A stretch of 64,000 nt of DNA from assembly GCA_022825005.1 (NCBI GenBank), contig JAJDYU010000042.1, forward strand, positions 20,949 to 84,948, in the 5' to 3' direction. The first letter of the stretch is position 1, and every line of letters begins with the position of its first letter. The translations under genes were made by a program, and so were the position numbers. The notes under the pieces were generated by a model, which saw nothing but the letters and a program-made list of their open reading frames with translations, was not told the origin of the DNA and made no database searches. This DNA comes from Acidimicrobiia bacterium. Its GTDB lineage: Bacteria > Actinomycetota > Acidimicrobiia > Acidimicrobiales > Bin134. This document shows positions 41,108 through 49,217 of this stretch, one piece after another.

Positions 41108-42829
41108 GTGTTGGACCTGGTTGTCCGCGGGGGCACGATTGTCGACGGCTCGGGGAGTCCGGGCTTTTCCGGCGATATCGGTATCGAGGACGGGCGCATC
41201 GCGGCGATCGGCAAGGTCTCTGATTCTGGGCGCAGCGAGATCGATGCCTCTGGCCGGGTGGTTTGCCCCGGTTTTGTGGACCCCCACACCCACTACGACG
41301 CCCAGCTGTTCTGGGATCCAGCCGCCTCTCCCTCCAACCTGCACGGAGTGACCACCGTCATCGGGGGCAACTGCGGCTTCACCCTGGCGCCCCTCAACCC
41401 CGGCGACGCCCCCTATCTCCAGCGAATGATGGCCAAAGTGGAGGGCATGCCCCTAACCGCGCTGGAAACGGGGCTGGACTGGTCGTGGCGCACCTTCTCC
41501 GACTACTTGGCCCGTTTGGACGGCAACCTAGGCGTGAACGCCGGGTTCCTGGTGGGCCACTGCGCCATCCGCCGGGCGGTCATGGGCGCCGATGCAACCG
41601 GCAACGAGGCCGGACCCGACCAGCTAGAGGCGATGAAGTCCATTCTGGCCGAGGGCATCGAGGCAGGCGGCCTTGGCTTTTCCACCTCGCTGTCGTACAC
41701 CCACAATGACGGCGATGGCGCTCCGGTGGCCTCCCGCTTCGCCAGCCGCGACGAGGTGGTCGCGCTGTGCTCGGTGGTGGCCGAGCACGAGGGGACCACC
41801 CTGGAATACGTCACCGACGGCTGCATGCAGGGCTTCACCGAAGAAGAGCTGGATCTCATGGTGGCCATGTCCCGGGCGGCTCGCCGCCCGCTCAACTGGA
41901 ACGTGCTCACCATCGACTCTGCCGATCCTGATCGTTACCGGGCTCAACTGGGCGCCTCGGTGCGGGCGGCGGCCCACGGAGCCCGGGTAGTGGCGCTGAC
42001 CATGCCGGTGCTGGTGGGCATGAACATGAGCTTCTTGAACTACTGCGCCCTCAACATGCTCCCGGACTGGGGGGAGGTTCTCGGCCTTCCGGTTGCCGAG
42101 CGCATGGCCCGGCTGTCCGAGCCCCAGACCAGGGCCCATCTGGCCCAGCGAGCCGCCTCGCCCGATGCCGGCGTGTTCAGCCGGCTCACCGGATGGGGCG
42201 GCTACCGGATCGGCGACACCTTCGCTTCGGCCAACGAGGGGCTGTCGGGGCGCACCGTGGCTGAGATTGCCGCCGAGCGGGGAACCGAGCCCTTCGACAC
42301 CCTGGTTGACATCGTGTTGGCCGACGAACTGCGCACCGTGCTGTGGCCGGCCCCCACCGACGACGATGACGAGAGTTGGCGGCTCCGGGCCGAGGCTTGG
42401 CAGAGCGAGCACACGCTGCTGGGCGGGTCCGATGCCGGCGCCCACCTCGACCGAATGTGCGGTGCCCCCTACACCACCGCGTTCTTGGGCGACTGCCTGC
42501 GGGGCCGGCGGTTGGCATCGCTGGAATCGGCCATACACATGCTGACCGACGCTCCGGCACGCCTGTTCGGCTTGCGGGGGCGGGGCCGCATCGAGCAGGG
42601 ATGGCGCGCCGATCTCGTGGTTTTCGACCCCGACACGATCGACTCCGGCGCCATGCGCATGGTGGACGACCTGCCGGGCGGCTCGCCTCGCCTGTTCGCC
42701 GACTCGGTCGGCGTCGAGCATGTGCTGGTGAACGGCCAGCCCATCGTGAGCGACGGGCAGGCCACTGAGGCTCGGCCCGGCACCCTGCTGCGGTCGGGGC
42801 GCGACACCGAGACCGTGCTGGTCGGGTAG
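41108..42829 (+). CDS. N-acyl-D-amino-acid deacylase family amidohydrolase
   Basis: A 573-residue amidohydrolase of the D-aminoacylase group. It starts VLDLVVRGGTIVDGSGSPG; metal ligands are in PGFVDPHTHYDAQLFWDP; GGNCGFTLAP follows, and the catalytic Asp is in LGGSDAGAHLDRM. The C-terminal beta domain is present (GWRADLVVFDPDTI). Substrates can be N-acyl-D-amino acids or other cyclic amides. GTG 41108 is the usual family start; ATG 41084 would add eight residues. It overlaps the next gene by one base. Confidence 0.88.
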   Translation: MLDLVVRGGTIVDGSGSPGFSGDIGIEDGRIAAIGKVSDSGRSEIDASGRVVCPGFVDPHTHYDAQLFWDPAASPSNLHGVTTVIGGNCGFTLAPLNPGDAPYLQRMMAKVEGMPLTALETGLDWSWRTFSDYLARLDGNLGVNAGFLVGHCAIRRAVMGADATGNEAGPDQLEAMKSILAEGIEAGGLGFSTSLSYTHNDGDGAPVASRFASRDEVVALCSVVAEHEGTTLEYVTDGCMQGFTEEELDLMVAMSRAARRPLNWNVLTIDSADPDRYRAQLGASVRAAAHGARVVALTMPVLVGMNMSFLNYCALNMLPDWGEVLGLPVAERMARLSEPQTRAHLAQRAASPDAGVFSRLTGWGGYRIGDTFASANEGLSGRTVAEIAAERGTEPFDTLVDIVLADELRTVLWPAPTDDDDESWRLRAEAWQSEHTLLGGSDAGAHLDRMCGAPYTTAFLGDCLRGRRLASLESAIHMLTDAPARLFGLRGRGRIEQGWRADLVVFDPDTIDSGAMRMVDDLPGGSPRLFADSVGVEHVLVNGQPIVSDGQATEARPGTLLRSGRDTETVLVG

Positions 42830-44358
42830 TGGATCTCGAGCAGACCAAGGTCTCACTGGCCCAGATGAGGCGGAGGCTGGAGATCTTCTCGCTGCGTTGG
42901 CAGGCCCGCTTCGACACCAGACGGGTCGACCAGGCCGTCCCGTGGATCATCGCGGTGCTATTGGGGGCGGCCCTGTCAGGGCTGGCCTTGACACGGGCCC
43001 ATCAGCTTGATGCCGGAGCCGACTTGTCGGCCCACCTGCAAGGGCTGTGGCTCATCGGGGAGGGCTACGAGCCCCGCTCCAGCGTGGCCGGTCACAACCT
43101 GCTTTGGGAGCAGGCCGCGTTCATTCTCTATCCCGTCGCCGGGCTGATCGCCCTGCTTCCCGACCAGCCCACCCTGCTGTGCCTGCAAGCCGCGGCGCTG
43201 GCCCTGGCCGTGGTGCCGCTGTGGCGAATCGCCCGCGACGTGGGAGGTCTCAAGTCAGGGGCGGCGTTCGCGGTGGTCTTCGCCTACTGCGCCTATCCGG
43301 CAGTCCACTCGATCAACCTCTCCGACTTCCACCCTGAGGCCTTGGCCGTGCCCGCGCTGTTCGCCGCGGTGCTGACTGCTTTCAAGGAGCGGTGGAACTG
43401 GTTCGCCGTGTTTGCGCTGTTGGTGGTGACCTGCCGGTCGGATCTGGCCTTCGCCCTCTCCGGACTGGGCCTGCTGGTGTTGTTGGAAGGCCGTCGCCGC
43501 CCCGGTATCGCCATTACCCTGGGCGGCCTCGCCTACGGGTTGGTGGCGATGACAGCCATTCAGCCCCGATTCAACGGAGGGCGGTTCCCCCACATCGAGG
43601 CGTTCTCCGACTTCGGTAGCGACCATCCGGGCTCGGTGCTGTGGGGCTTCATATCCGCCCCCCACCAGGTGGTGGCCGACGCGGTGTCGCAGGCCAACTT
43701 CCAGATGATCGTGTTCCTGCTGGCGCCGGTCATGCTGTTGCCGTTGGTGGCGCCCCGCTACGTAGTACCCGTGCTGCCCCTGTTCGCGGTGTACCTGGTG
43801 GCCGACGTGCCATCGGGCCACTTGGCGGAGGCCTCCCAGACAGTGCCGATGATTCCGTTCGTCTTCGCCGCCACGGTGTTCGCCTTGGCCCGGTCCGGCC
43901 GGGTCTTGGTGGAGCGGGTGAACGTCGACCGCCGCCTGCTTACCGCCCTGGTGCTGACGGCCAGCCTCTTCTTCTTGCGCGATGCCCCAAGCTCGCTGTA
44001 CGAGAGGCCGTGGGACTGGGGCCAGCGCGACACGCTGGACATCGCCCGACAGGAGGCCGCCGATCTGATTCCCCCCGATGCGTCAGTGCGGGCTTCAGAG
44101 CAGGTCCTGCCCCTGCTGTCGGATCGGACCCGGCTGTACCAGCTTCATGCCGGCGACGACCCTGACAGCGCCGCGGTGGCGGCCACTCCCAAGGTGGAGT
44201 GGATTGTGTTCGATGCCGAGTCGGCACCCGAGTGGAGTCCCCTCGACATCGAGAGCTTCGATTTGGACATTCGGCGAACCGGCTTTGAGCGGCTGGACCT
44301 GGAAGAGGAGGTAGCGGGCCTGCGGATCTACCGGCTCCGCAATGTGATCCAGAGCTAG
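42829..44358 (+). CDS. DUF2079 multi-pass membrane protein
   Basis: A 509-residue protein with about ten hydrophobic helices and no catalytic motif I can name. DUF2079 features include the DLSAHLQGLWLIGEGYEPRSS loop, the INLSDFHPEALAVP segment and RSDLAFALSGLGLLVLLEG. A soluble C-terminal part begins near DIARQEAADLIPPDA. The family is related in topology to GT-C glycosyltransferases, so a lipid-linked sugar role is possible but unproved. GTG 42829 shares a base with the preceding stop. Confidence 0.82.
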   Translation: MDLEQTKVSLAQMRRRLEIFSLRWQARFDTRRVDQAVPWIIAVLLGAALSGLALTRAHQLDAGADLSAHLQGLWLIGEGYEPRSSVAGHNLLWEQAAFILYPVAGLIALLPDQPTLLCLQAAALALAVVPLWRIARDVGGLKSGAAFAVVFAYCAYPAVHSINLSDFHPEALAVPALFAAVLTAFKERWNWFAVFALLVVTCRSDLAFALSGLGLLVLLEGRRRPGIAITLGGLAYGLVAMTAIQPRFNGGRFPHIEAFSDFGSDHPGSVLWGFISAPHQVVADAVSQANFQMIVFLLAPVMLLPLVAPRYVVPVLPLFAVYLVADVPSGHLAEASQTVPMIPFVFAATVFALARSGRVLVERVNVDRRLLTALVLTASLFFLRDAPSSLYERPWDWGQRDTLDIARQEAADLIPPDASVRASEQVLPLLSDRTRLYQLHAGDDPDSAAVAATPKVEWIVFDAESAPEWSPLDIESFDLDIRRTGFERLDLEEEVAGLRIYRLRNVIQS

Positions 44359-44759
44359 CCAGCCGCTGGAAGGTGGGAGCGCATGGCCTCGGCGGCCTGG
44401 GCCAGCTCTTCGGGGGGAACCGAGGCTTTGGCGTTGGCAAAGCTCAGGTCGGCGATATCGAACATCGGGATCACGTGCAGGTGAGTGTGGGGCACCTCGT
44501 GGCCGGCAATGATGAGCCCGACTCGGGGGGGCCCGAATGCGGCCATCTGGGCATTGCCCACCGTTTGGGCCACGACCATGAGATGGGCGGCCAATTCGGG
44601 AGGGACGTCCAGCCAGTGGTCGATCTCGGCCCGGGGCAGGACGAGCGCGTGGCCGGCCTGTATGGGGTTGATGGACAAGATGGCGACGCAGTCGTCGTCT
44701 TCCCACACGAAGTGACCCGGAAGATCCCGGTTGATGATCATCGTGAACACGCTGGCCAT
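44355..44759 (-). CDS. HIT family nucleotide hydrolase
   Basis: A 134-residue histidine-triad protein. The active site is HTHLHVIPM, with DDDCVAILSINPIQAGHALVLP upstream. HIT proteins hydrolyse AMP-linked or other nucleotide conjugates. ATG 44759 gives the standard length. It is convergent with the DUF2079 gene (4-base overlap) and divergent from the pgsA-like gene. Confidence 0.92.
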   Translation of the reverse strand: MASVFTMIINRDLPGHFVWEDDDCVAILSINPIQAGHALVLPRAEIDHWLDVPPELAAHLMVVAQTVGNAQMAAFGPPRVGLIIAGHEVPHTHLHVIPMFDIADLSFANAKASVPPEELAQAAEAMRSHLPAAG

Positions 44760-44806
44760 GGCCCCATGGTAGGGGCGATGGCCCAGAGGCCGTAACATCT
44801 CCGCCC

Positions 44807-45415
44807 ATGGAGGAGTCACAGTCGAAGCCGACAGAGTGGCGGGTTTGGACCGTACCCAACTTGGTGTCGGTGTTGCGGCTGGGGTGTGTGCCGGTGTTCT
44901 GCGTGTTGCTTCTGGGCATGGGAAATCGGGCCGGAGCGGCCATCCTGCTCGGTGTGCTGGGGGCCACCGACTGGGTGGACGGGTATATCGCCCGGCGATT
45001 CGACCAGGGCTCCGAGTTGGGGAAGATCCTGGATCCCACCGCCGACCGGCTGATGTTCTTGGCCGCGGTGGTGGTGATGATGGTGGACGGCTCGCTTCAT
45101 GCGGCATTCGGGGTGACCATGCTGGCCAGGGAGGCAGCGGTTTCGCTGGCCACAGTGGTGCTGGCGGCAATGGGGGCCCGCAGGATCGACGTGACCTGGA
45201 CCGGCAAAACCTCCACGTTCGGCCTTATGTTCGCTCTGCCGTTCCTCTTGCTCGGCGACTCGAGCGTGAGCGGAGGCACCGCGTTGCGCGGCGTCGGCTG
45301 GGGCCTGGGCATCCCCTCGCTGGCCCTCAGCTACTACGCCGCGATTGAGTACATCCCCAAGGCCCGTCAAGCACTTGCCGAGGGAAGGGCGGGCCGAACC
45401 GCAGCCTCAAGCTGA
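44807..45415 (+). CDS. pgsA: CDP-alcohol phosphatidyltransferase
   Basis: A 202-residue membrane enzyme with the signature DWVDGYIARRFDQGSELGK followed by ILDPTADR, that is DGx2ARx8Gx3Dx3D. It transfers a phosphatidyl group from CDP-diacylglycerol to an alcohol, most often glycerol-3-phosphate (PgsA) in this genomic setting; the acceptor cannot be proved from sequence. A pgsA-type gene just before gcvH is also seen in mycobacteria. About five hydrophobic helices are visible. Confidence 0.85.
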   Translation: MEESQSKPTEWRVWTVPNLVSVLRLGCVPVFCVLLLGMGNRAGAAILLGVLGATDWVDGYIARRFDQGSELGKILDPTADRLMFLAAVVVMMVDGSLHAAFGVTMLAREAAVSLATVVLAAMGARRIDVTWTGKTSTFGLMFALPFLLLGDSSVSGGTALRGVGWGLGIPSLALSYYAAIEYIPKARQALAEGRAGRTAASS

Positions 45416-45417
45416 GG

Positions 45418-45446
45418 TTGAGAGTTTTCCCGCTACCCGGTACGGT
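45418..45446 (+). promoter_or_regulatory. sigma-A-type promoter upstream of gcvH
   Basis: TTGAGA (45418-45423), a 17-base spacer, then TACGGT (45441-45446), about 70 bases before the gcvH start. It suggests the gcvH-FHA-ftsR block has its own transcript. A GAAGGGAAAG ribosome site lies just before gcvH. Confidence 0.45.
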
Positions 45447-45514
45447 GTTCGCAATGAACGTTCTCGCTGTTCGCAGAGCATTGCTTTCGGGATCGGGAGT
45501 CTGAAGGGAAAGAA

Positions 45515-45901
45515 ATGAACGTACCGGCAGAACTGCGCTATTCCGAAGACCATGAATGGACCAGGGTTGAGGGCAACCGGGTGTGTTTGGGCATCACCGA
45601 CTATGCCCAGGATGCCCTGGGCGACGTCGTCTACATCGATCTTCCCCCGGTAGGGACCGACGTGGCCAGCGGGGAGCCGTTCAGCGAGGTCGAGTCCACC
45701 AAGTCGGTCTCAGAGATCTATGCGCCGTTGTCGGGCACCATCGTCGAGGTGAACACCGATCTGATCGACCACCCCGAGCGGCTCAACGAGGATCCCTACG
45801 GCGAGGGGTGGATCTGTGTCATCGAGGCCTCCGACCTGTCGGAGCTGGACAGCCTCCTCGACGCAGCGGCCTACACAGAGTTGACTGAGAGCGTCGATTG
45901 A
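45515..45901 (+). CDS. gcvH: glycine cleavage system H protein
   Basis: A 128-residue H protein. The lipoylated lysine is Lys63 in EVESTKSVSEIYAP. It shuttles the aminomethyl group between P, T and L proteins. The gcvT gene lies 3.3 kb downstream. The gene order after it (FHA, MerR, bifunctional nuclease, MerR) matches mycobacterial Rv1826-Rv1830 except for an inserted hpt. Its stop overlaps the next start. Confidence 0.96.
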   Translation: MNVPAELRYSEDHEWTRVEGNRVCLGITDYAQDALGDVVYIDLPPVGTDVASGEPFSEVESTKSVSEIYAPLSGTIVEVNTDLIDHPERLNEDPYGEGWICVIEASDLSELDSLLDAAAYTELTESVD

Positions 45902-46386
45902 CTACCCGGTCTCACGATGACGAGGCCAGCGATGGCTTGTGCCCGCGGTGCGGCCATCTCAACGAGCCCGGAGCCAATTTCTGCGCGTCGTGCGGGTACC
46001 AGCTCAGGTCCGACGGCATGGTTGAGGGGGCGGCAACCGTCGACGAGCCCACCACGGAGTTGGACCTAGAATCCAACCTGATCCTGCATCCCGCGGTGCT
46101 GGTGGTTACCCAGGGGCCGACCGCGGGGAGCCGATTCGAGCTGTCCGAGGCTCGGGTGACCGTGGGACGCCATCCCGACTCCGACATCTTCTTGGACGAC
46201 ATCACGGTGTCGCGGCGGCACGCCGAGGTTTATCGGGACGGCCTGGTGCAGCATGTCAAAGACATGGGCTCGCTGAACGGCACCTATCTGAACAGTCGGC
46301 GGGTGGAGGATGCCGGCCTGAAGAACGGCGACCAGCTCCAGGTAGGCCGATTCAAGCTGGTGTTCTACGACGGGACCAGCGAATGA
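45898..46386 (+). CDS. FHA-domain protein with N-terminal zinc ribbon (GarA-like)
   Basis: A 162-residue protein. Two CxxC pairs (LCPRCGH and FCASCGYQL) form a zinc ribbon at about 14-35. A forkhead-associated domain occupies about 70-160 (VTVGRHPDSDIFLDDITVSR, RHAEV, MGSLNGTYLN). By synteny it matches GarA/OdhI, which binds and inhibits 2-oxoglutarate dehydrogenase until phosphorylated. A Thr52-Thr53 pair in the linker could be a kinase site, though this is inference. TTG 45898 overlaps the gcvH stop. Confidence 0.88.
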   Translation: MTTRSHDDEASDGLCPRCGHLNEPGANFCASCGYQLRSDGMVEGAATVDEPTTELDLESNLILHPAVLVVTQGPTAGSRFELSEARVTVGRHPDSDIFLDDITVSRRHAEVYRDGLVQHVKDMGSLNGTYLNSRRVEDAGLKNGDQLQVGRFKLVFYDGTSE

Positions 46387-47126
46387 CCGCTCAGCACCGG
46401 TCAATCGGTCAAGTTTTGGATTTGCTGAAGGACGAGTTCTCCGACATCAGCATCTCCAAGATCCGCTTTCTGGAGAGCCAGGGCTTGATCGACCCCGAGC
46501 GCAACCAGTCCGGCTACCGGAAGTTCACCGAATCCGACATCAACCGGCTGCGGTGGATTCTGGAGCAACAGCGAGATCATTTCCTGCCCCTCAAGGTCAT
46601 CAAGGAGCGCATCGACGGCGAGGCCTTCGACGAAGTGGACGGACGCGGCGAGGCTGGCGACGGCGAGGCTGGCGAGGGTGAGGCTGTCCGTCGCACGCGG
46701 AAGGCTGGGGGACCGAACCCATTGGATGCGGGAGCGGTCTCGGTATCGCTGACCCTCGACGAGCTGGCGTCGGCCAGCGGGCTGAGCCCGTCCAAGATCG
46801 TTGAGCTGGAGAAGTTCGGCCTCATCGAGCCTCTGGACGACGGAGCGCTCTCGCAATACGGCGCGGAAGCGGTCATCGTGGCCAAAGTGGCCGCTGGGTT
46901 CTTGGCCCATGGGCTGGAGCCCCGCCATCTACGGGCCTACAAATCGGCCGCCGAGCGGGAGGCAGGACTGCTGGAACAGCGGATCATGCCGCTGGTGATG
47001 CAGCGAACGCCCAAGTCTCGCAAGCAGTCCCAAGACGTTCTGGTGGAGCTGATCAACCTCGGCTCGGAGCTGCGGCTCTCGCTGCTTCGGGGGGCCTTGG
47101 CCAACCACACCGGGAATCGCAAATAG
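46383..47126 (+). CDS. ftsR: MerR-type regulator FtsR
   Basis: A 247-residue regulator. The winged helix is SIGQVLDLLKDEF, then ISISKIRFLESQGLIDPER and NQSGYRKFTESD. It matches the actinobacterial FtsR/Rv1828 position next to the FHA gene; FtsR activates ftsZ in Corynebacterium. A repeated Gly-Glu-Ala linker (GEAGDGEAGEGEAV, about 89-102) separates it from a second helical domain (LTLDELASASGLSPSKIVEL). It overlaps the FHA gene by 4 bases. Confidence 0.85.
   Translation: MTAQHRSIGQVLDLLKDEFSDISISKIRFLESQGLIDPERNQSGYRKFTESDINRLRWILEQQRDHFLPLKVIKERIDGEAFDEVDGRGEAGDGEAGEGEAVRRTRKAGGPNPLDAGAVSVSLTLDELASASGLSPSKIVELEKFGLIEPLDDGALSQYGAEAVIVAKVAAGFLAHGLEPRHLRAYKSAAEREAGLLEQRIMPLVMQRTPKSRKQSQDVLVELINLGSELRLSLLRGALANHTGNRK
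46645..46686 (+). repeat. short GC-rich tandem repeat in the ftsR linker
   Basis: Three imperfect copies of a GGCGAGGCT-containing unit encode the GEAGDGEAGEGEA linker. The repeat is in frame and lies between domains, so length change should be tolerated. Confidence 0.5.
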
Positions 47127-47130
47127 CGGC

Positions 47131-47688
47131 GTGAACCGCGCCGACCCCGAGTTATACGCCAGCCGGGAGGCCATCAAGCAGGCCGTTGGGCGCGTCGCCG
47201 CTGAGATCTCCCAGCAGTGCTCAGACGGGGTGGTGCTGGTGTCGGTGCTGAAGGGGAGCCTGCCGTTCCTCGCCGATCTGGTCCGGGCGGTGGACATCGA
47301 GGTAGAGGTGGATTTCTTGGCGCTGTCCCGATTCGCCGCCGACTCGGGCCGCGTCCGGCTGGTCAAGGACCTGGACTGCGATGTGGGCGGGCGCGAGGTG
47401 GTGCTGGTTGAGGACATCGTGGACACCGGGTTGAGCCTCGGCTATCTGATGGGGGAGCTGCGCCGCCGGTCGGCTGCATCGGTGGGGGTGGCTGCATTGT
47501 TGAACCGGAGCGCGCGGCGCATCTTGCCGCTGGAGCCCGACTATGTGGGGTTCGAGGCCCCCGACGAGTTCTTCTTGGGGTACGGCCTCGACTGGGATGG
47601 CCGGTACCGGAATCTGGACCGATTGGTCATCGGAGATCCTGGTCTATTGGCCGACGATCCCGACGCCTACGTCCGTATCCTCTACTAA
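47131..47688 (+). CDS. hpt: hypoxanthine phosphoribosyltransferase
   Basis: A 185-residue purine salvage enzyme. The PRPP loop is VVLVEDIVDTGLSLGYL, with SVLKGSLPFLADLVRAV before it and VGFEAPDEFFLGYGLDW after. It converts hypoxanthine and guanine to IMP and GMP. It interrupts an otherwise Mycobacterium-like gene order. GTG 47131 is four bases after the ftsR stop. Confidence 0.93.
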   Translation: MNRADPELYASREAIKQAVGRVAAEISQQCSDGVVLVSVLKGSLPFLADLVRAVDIEVEVDFLALSRFAADSGRVRLVKDLDCDVGGREVVLVEDIVDTGLSLGYLMGELRRRSAASVGVAALLNRSARRILPLEPDYVGFEAPDEFFLGYGLDWDGRYRNLDRLVIGDPGLLADDPDAYVRILY

Positions 47689-47698
47689 CGTGGAGTCA

Positions 47699-48199
47699 AT
47701 GAAGGAGATGGAGCTGATCGGGGTTCGGATCGAACTTCCGTCTAATGCCCCGATTGTGCTGCTGCGGGAGACCGAAGGCGACTGCCGGCTCCTGCCCATC
47801 TTCATCGGAGGTGCGGAGGCCCAGGCCATTGCTCTGGCCATGGAGGAGGTGGAGACGCCTCGCCCCATGACCCACGACCTGTTCAAGAACGTGCTCGACG
47901 ACTTGGGGGTGCGGATCGAGCGCATCGTGGTTACCGAGCTGCGGGATCGGACCTTCTATGCCGAGTTGGAGTTGGCGGGAGGAAACGGGGCCCGGCGAAT
48001 CTCCAGCCGCCCCTCCGATGCGGTGGCCTTGGCCGTGCGCACCGGCGCCCCGATCTTCGCCGACGAGTCGGTGCTGGAGGCCGCGGGGCACACTGTGGAG
48101 CCCGACGAGCCCGAAGGGGAAGAGCCCCCGGCCGAGGAAGTTCTTGACCAATTCAGGGAGTTTTTGGACCAAGTAACCCCGGACGACTTCAACGGCTGA
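47699..48199 (+). CDS. bifunctional nuclease family protein (DUF151)
   Basis: A 166-residue DUF151 protein. Diagnostic parts are IELPSNAPIVLLRE, LPIFIGGAEAQAIALAMEEV and PRPMTHDLFKNVLDDLG, then SSRPSDAVALAVRTGAPIF. Members show nuclease activity in plants. Its place between two MerR genes is conserved in actinobacteria. ATG 47699 is used; GTG 47690 is possible. The last 30 residues are acidic. Confidence 0.92.
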   Translation: MKEMELIGVRIELPSNAPIVLLRETEGDCRLLPIFIGGAEAQAIALAMEEVETPRPMTHDLFKNVLDDLGVRIERIVVTELRDRTFYAELELAGGNGARRISSRPSDAVALAVRTGAPIFADESVLEAAGHTVEPDEPEGEEPPAEEVLDQFREFLDQVTPDDFNG

Positions 48200-48224
48200 G
48201 GCCTTTTCGCCTCGAAATCCGTTC

Positions 48225-48258
48225 TTGACAATCCACAGATCGACGTTTACCCTGTGGA
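48225..48258 (+). promoter_or_regulatory. promoter with overlapping inverted-repeat operator before the second MerR gene
   Basis: TTGACA (48225-48230), a 17-base spacer and TACCCT (48248-48253). An inverted repeat TCCACAG (48232-48238) and CTGTGGA (48252-48258), separated by 13 bases, lies over the spacer and -10 box. A regulator bound here would control this promoter; autoregulation by the adjacent MerR protein is the simplest idea. Confidence 0.6.
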
Positions 48259-48327
48259 AATCCATTGGCGTAGTTTCCCCGGTGTAATATGCCGAATTGG
48301 GAACGCGCCCCGGCACTGGAGAGTCAA

Positions 48328-48825
48328 ATGAGCGAGCACGGACAAGTAGCCAGCGACTTCAGTTCCCCCCAGACCATCGAGATCGTCGGCATCACCTACC
48401 GCCAGTTGGACTACTGGACACGCACCGAATTGGTGACTTCTACCGCGCAGGGTGCCGAGGGAAGCGGCAGCCGCCGCCGGTACTCCTACAATGATCTGCT
48501 GGAGTTAAAGCTGATCAAGCGGCTTTTGGACGAGGGAATCGCCCTCCAACGGGTGCGCGAGGTGTTCGACTACCTGCGCGACGAGCTGGGCGAGGAAGTG
48601 GCCAGCGCCGATTTGGTGATCAACGGCAACCAGTCGCTTCTGGTCCGCACCGACGAGCAGATTCTGGATGCACTGCGCCAAGGCCAGGGCGCTCTTTACC
48701 TTCGCATGGAAGGCCTGATCGAAGAGGTAGAGGCCGCCGTTAGAGAACTGCCCGTGGAAGAGCCTCTGCCTGTGGATACTGCTGAGCCCCAAACCGGTGC
48801 CAGCACGGCCCAAACCGGCTCTTAG
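48328..48825 (+). CDS. MerR family transcriptional regulator
   Basis: A 165-residue regulator of the Rv1830 type. The DNA-binding domain includes VGITYRQLDYWTRTELVTST and RRRYSYNDLLELKLIKRLLD; the rest is helical with a short acidic end. ATG 48328 is chosen for its GGAGAG six bases upstream and its position 70 bases after a good promoter; ATG 48289 has no ribosome site. Target genes are unknown, though the operator in front of it is a candidate. Confidence 0.85.
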   Translation: MSEHGQVASDFSSPQTIEIVGITYRQLDYWTRTELVTSTAQGAEGSGSRRRYSYNDLLELKLIKRLLDEGIALQRVREVFDYLRDELGEEVASADLVINGNQSLLVRTDEQILDALRQGQGALYLRMEGLIEEVEAAVRELPVEEPLPVDTAEPQTGASTAQTGS

Positions 48826-48841
48826 GGAGGCCGCCGAAAGC

Positions 48842-49201
48842 GTGTTCGCCCACGATTCCGAGCGGCAATTCGCCGAATTGCTCGATTTCTACGGGGTCGA
48901 GTGGCGATATGAGCCGGAGACCTTTGTGCTCTCCTGCAACGAGTCAGGCGAGGTGACCGAGGCTTTCACGCCGGATTTCTACCTGCCCCAATTCGACCGC
49001 TACGTGGAAATCACCACGGCGCGCCAGAAGTACATCACCCGCAAGAACGGCAAGGTTCGCCGGTTGCGGGAGCGCTATCCCGGCATTGATGTCGTCGTGT
49101 TGTGCCAGCGGGACTATCACAGCCTGCTGAGCAAGTACGGCTTCGACGATGTCACCGGAATGGATGGCGATCTGACCCACACTGGCGCCGGAACCGGCTA
49201 G
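48842..49201 (+). CDS. hypothetical protein, possibly PD-(D/E)XK nuclease-like
   Basis: About 119 residues. The core reads TPDFYLPQFDRYVEITTAR, a Pro-Asp strand then Glu-x-Thr, followed by a basic helix (KNGKVRRLRERYP) and VVVLCQRDY. This PD...ExT/K arrangement recalls small PD-(D/E)XK nucleases, but the usual lysine is replaced by Thr. GTG 48842 avoids overlap with the MerR gene and follows AGGGAGG; ATG 48797 is the longer choice. It may be co-transcribed with gcvT, 16 bases downstream. Confidence 0.55.
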   Translation: MFAHDSERQFAELLDFYGVEWRYEPETFVLSCNESGEVTEAFTPDFYLPQFDRYVEITTARQKYITRKNGKVRRLRERYPGIDVVVLCQRDYHSLLSKYGFDDVTGMDGDLTHTGAGTG

Positions 49202-49217
49202 CCGGAAAGGGGTCGAC

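Noticed and set aside
41624..42856. Antisense reading frame of about 410 codons over the D-aminoacylase gene
   Set aside because: Shadow of the sense gene with no family motif; the sense strand has metal-site motifs.
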